From contig JAITHS010000278.1 of NCBI GenBank assembly GCA_031279875.1, positions 1 through 8,049 on the forward strand: a stretch of DNA of 8,049 nt, read 5' to 3'. This document shows positions 6,701-8,049 of the stretch, one piece after another (the stretch's first letter is position 1; each line of letters opens with the position of its first letter). The translations under genes and the position numbers were made by a program. The notes beneath the pieces are model-generated. The model saw only the letters and a list, made by a program, of their open reading frames with translations, did no database searches and had not been told where the DNA came from. Source of the stretch: Tannerella sp. (GTDB lineage: Bacteria > Bacteroidota > Bacteroidia > Bacteroidales > Tannerellaceae).

Positions 6701-6807
6701 CAGTTATAGTCTATGGACTGCTCTGCGGTACGGTCGTAACACTGTATATCTTACCTGCGCTGTATTATCTGATAGAAAGAAGAATTAAAAAACAAATAAA
6801 CAAATGA
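3727..6807 (+). CDS. czcA: heavy-metal RND efflux transporter (CzcA/CusA family)
   Basis: This inner-membrane proton/metal antiporter drives export through CzcB and CzcC. At 1026 residues it has full family length. TM1 is at about 13-32; TM2-TM6 lie at about 340-356, 360-382, 386-407, 437-455 and 463-490; TM7 is at about 525-545; and TM8-TM12 run from about 861 to 1018, with two large periplasmic loops between TM1-2 and TM7-8. TM4 holds the heavy-metal RND signature IDFGIIIDGTIVMMET with D395, D401 and E408, spaced as D402/D408/E415 of Cupriavidus CzcA. Other family marks are FLPALDEGSIWLQVQLPPGM, VGFIALFGVFIQNGV and STGIGSDVQRPLATV. Aligned by eye with E. coli CusA, the periplasmic methionines equivalent to M623 and M672 fall on His and Asp here, so the substrate is more likely a divalent ion (Zn, Co, Cd or Ni) than Cu(I)/Ag(I). 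The stop codon overlaps the czcC start (ATGA), indicating translational coupling. Confidence 0.95.
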   Translation: MEKIINTLIDRRWLMVTVFILLSGIGYYSWHLLSIDAYPDIADVSVGVATQVPGLAVAEIEQQISIPLERELNGIPHLKTLRSKNFFGISKITLVFEDGTDEYWARQRVEERINEVALPFGAKPGLDPLTSPTGEIYRYIVTGNRSLRELTELNHWVVIPRLRQIAGIADVSNFGGLTTQFQIEINPNKLTEYGLSLSEVIESVERNNSNAGGSTLMRGDLSYVVRGVGLVRDLQDLGKIVVKTVGGASVCIKDLGELKYGNLERKGIMGYLDNDVDCEDGVQGMVQLLRYENPSKVLKQIDEAIKDLNDNILPKGTRLLTFYSRTELVDATLNTISHTLSFGIVLVIAVLIIFLGSPKGALLATVTIPVSLLIAFMLMWLTDIPANLLSLGAIDFGIIIDGTIVMMETILRKREDDHNLPLDRATIARRVAEVAKPVFFATIIIIIAYMPLFAFDRVEKKLFTPMAFTVSFALIGALASALIMIPGLAFAVYRKPQKVYHNRLLERLITVYKKQTERIVAAPRKLVLPVAVILLAVGTLSVIVGKDFLPALDEGSIWLQVQLPPGMSLEKSSEMATVLRDKLNDYDEVTYVMTQAGRDDEGVCPFSFSHIEVMIGLKPYDTWKNGRRKDDLIADMAAMVDTLPGFSVGFTQPIMDMVMDQITGTHSDLAIKVYGDDMIETRRIAEDIKDVLADVEGAGDVGILEEPFLPQLLIVPDRDKIARYGLNVSDVAELIEVAIGGKAISQVFIDSRVYDVICRYSDASRDTPEKIGALMLTSASGATIPLSAVAEVKTTTGASMISREKNKRFVTVGMNLRGRDLSSFAQEANAKIEQHVAYDHNAYQLHWAGQLENQNRAFGRLAVIVPITVAVMFLLLFFTFGKFRQAGLLISMLPLAVFGGMLALVVRGMTFNVSSAVGFIALFGVFIQNGVIMIAHINVLRKHGAGLRDAVISGASHRLRPVLMTATVAILGLLPASLSTGIGSDVQRPLATVIVYGLLCGTVVTLYILPALYYLIERRIKKQINK

Positions 6808-8042
6808 AACAAATTTTATTTTATGTACTATGTGTACTTTGCGTACAAAATTCGTACGCACAGGAGAAACTTGGTTATCAAGCGTTCATCAACAAGGTAA
6901 AAGAAAACAACATCGCCTACGCGGCAGAGAAACTCAACATCGGCATCGCAGAGGCGGAGTTACGGGCAACGAAAATATTCAACGACCCGACACTTTCCGT
7001 CGAGTATGCCGACAACGACGACCGACGCATGTTGATGGGACGTTCAGTCGGCATTGAATTGAGCAAAACATTCCAACTCGGTGTGCGTAGCGCTAATATT
7101 GACCTCGCACACAGCGAAAAACAACTCGCCGATGCCCTCCTGACAGACTATTTCCACAATCTCCGCACAGAAGCAACATTAGCGTATATCAACGCACAGA
7201 GACTCAACGAGTTGGCGCGTATCAAACAAATAACTTACGACAACATCCGCCGCCTCGCCGACAGCGATAGCATACGCTTCGCACTTGGCGAAATAACACA
7301 GGTCGATGCCACTCAAAGCGCCCTCGAAGCCGGTATGCTCTACAACGAACTGCTGCAAGCACAGGCCGACGCCCTCAATGCCTGCCATGATCTCTCGCTC
7401 ATGACAGGCTACGACAGCATCTACGTCATCCCAAATGACGACCTCCATGCCGAAGTGCGCTTGTTCGACACACACAACTTGATTCAAACAGCATTAGACA
7501 ATCGCGCCGACCTCGCCGCTGCCCTCAAAAACGTCGATGTCGCCGCCAAACAGTTGAAAGTAACCCGCCGTCAACGCAATCCCGAATTCGACCTCGCCAT
7601 TGGTTACAACTACAATACCGAAGTACGCAACGAAATAGCCCCAGCCCCACAATTCAACGGCGTAACAGTCGGTATATCAGTTCCTTTAAAACTGTCCAAC
7701 ACCAACAAAGGCGCCGTGCGAGCCGCCGAACATCGCGTCCGTCAGGCTGAACTCAACTACCGTCAGGCTGAATTGGAAATTCGTAACTCTGTGATGCAAA
7801 GTTACGCCCAATACAACGCCCTCTTACGACAAGTAAGAACATACGACAGCGGACTTTTACATCAAGCACAAAAAGTTCTCGACGGCAAAACTTACAGTTA
7901 CCGTCGCGGTGAAACATCTCTCCTCGAAGTCCTCAACGCCCAACGCACTTACGACGACGTCCGCGCCACCTACATCGAAACCCTCGCCGCCTGCAACTCC
8001 GCCCTCGCCACCCTACTCCGCGCCGCCGCCATCAGTGAGTAA
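6804..8042 (+). CDS. czcC: TolC-family outer-membrane efflux channel (CzcC type)
   Basis: This outer-membrane subunit completes the tripartite metal efflux pump. The 412-residue protein starts with a type I signal peptide (MKQILFYVLCVLCVQNSYA, cleavage predicted between A19 and Q20) and, unlike some CzcC relatives, has no usable lipobox. The mature part shows the two OEP repeats of the TolC fold: long amphipathic helices such as the stretch around 90-190 and, in the C-terminal half, RQAELNYRQAELEIRNS followed by YSYRRGETSLLEVLNAQRTY, the usual end of the second repeat. The start overlaps the czcA stop by four bases (ATGA), so translation is probably coupled. Third codon positions are strikingly C-rich toward the 3' end (33 of the last 44 sense codons end in C, against 7 of the last 39 in czcA), which suggests a different sequence history or selection. 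The stop lies seven bases before the window end, so anything further downstream in the operon is unseen. Confidence 0.92.
   Translation: MKQILFYVLCVLCVQNSYAQEKLGYQAFINKVKENNIAYAAEKLNIGIAEAELRATKIFNDPTLSVEYADNDDRRMLMGRSVGIELSKTFQLGVRSANIDLAHSEKQLADALLTDYFHNLRTEATLAYINAQRLNELARIKQITYDNIRRLADSDSIRFALGEITQVDATQSALEAGMLYNELLQAQADALNACHDLSLMTGYDSIYVIPNDDLHAEVRLFDTHNLIQTALDNRADLAAALKNVDVAAKQLKVTRRQRNPEFDLAIGYNYNTEVRNEIAPAPQFNGVTVGISVPLKLSNTNKGAVRAAEHRVRQAELNYRQAELEIRNSVMQSYAQYNALLRQVRTYDSGLLHQAQKVLDGKTYSYRRGETSLLEVLNAQRTYDDVRATYIETLAACNSALATLLRAAAISE
6840..6860 (+). repeat. 7-bp hairpin with spaced GTAC motifs in the czcC signal-peptide region
   Basis: TGCGTAC (6840-6846) pairs exactly with GTACGCA (6854-6860) around the loop AAAATTC. 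It is part of a run of four GTAC motifs at 6825, 6834, 6843 and 6854. The run encodes the repeated peptide VLCVLCVQ, so coding repetition explains the first three. It may be without function; a small mRNA stem 36 bases after the coupled start could tune translation. Confidence 0.35.
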
Positions 8043-8049
8043 TTTTACA

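Overview
This 8,049-bp window looks like chromosomal DNA from a member of the Bacteroidetes, most likely a Bacteroidales. The reasons are Bacteroidetes-type -7 promoter boxes (TAnnTTTG), start codons without Shine-Dalgarno sequences, a KorC-type ferredoxin oxidoreductase subunit of the Bacteroidales kind, and an intergenic spacer full of hairpin repeats and short tandem repeats of the sort seen in host-associated Bacteroidales. A genus cannot be given from sequence reading alone.

Left part (minus strand, 5-1844). A gamma subunit of 2-oxoacid (probably 2-oxoglutarate):ferredoxin oxidoreductase (korC) is followed after 40-odd bases by a GT4 glycosyltransferase. The glycosyltransferase reading frame is broken near its C-terminus by a one-base frameshift around 232-233; the downstream frame continues the protein in register to a stop at 5-7. 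korC stands alone: its alpha and beta subunits are not in the window, and the gene directly upstream is divergent.

Divergent promoter (1860-1903). A near-perfect inverted repeat carries two outward-facing -7 boxes, one for korC and one for a small plus-strand gene. The plus-strand box ends four bases before that gene's best start codon, so its mRNA may have almost no leader.

Middle part (1900-2616). A 116-residue membrane-anchored protein with seven clustered histidines is followed by a 366-bp spacer. The spacer holds an AT-rich array, a short inverted repeat, about 9.9 copies of a 7-bp unit, two REP-like hairpins sharing an 18-bp leader, and a 17-bp tandem duplication. A 10-bp inverted repeat encloses most of this.

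Right part (plus strand, 2617-8042). A tight three-gene operon encodes a complete CzcBAC-type heavy-metal efflux pump: a lipoprotein membrane-fusion subunit (CzcB), an RND transporter with the TM4 proton-relay acids (CzcA), and an outer-membrane TolC-type channel (CzcC). Spacing is 6 bp between czcB and czcA and a 4-bp ATGA overlap between czcA and czcC. The His-rich protein upstream is plausibly a periplasmic metal-binding accessory of this pump. Codon composition changes sharply in czcC. I see no wholly new system; the points most worth checking are the His-rich protein, the palindromic divergent promoter and the repeat-filled spacer inside the metal-efflux locus.
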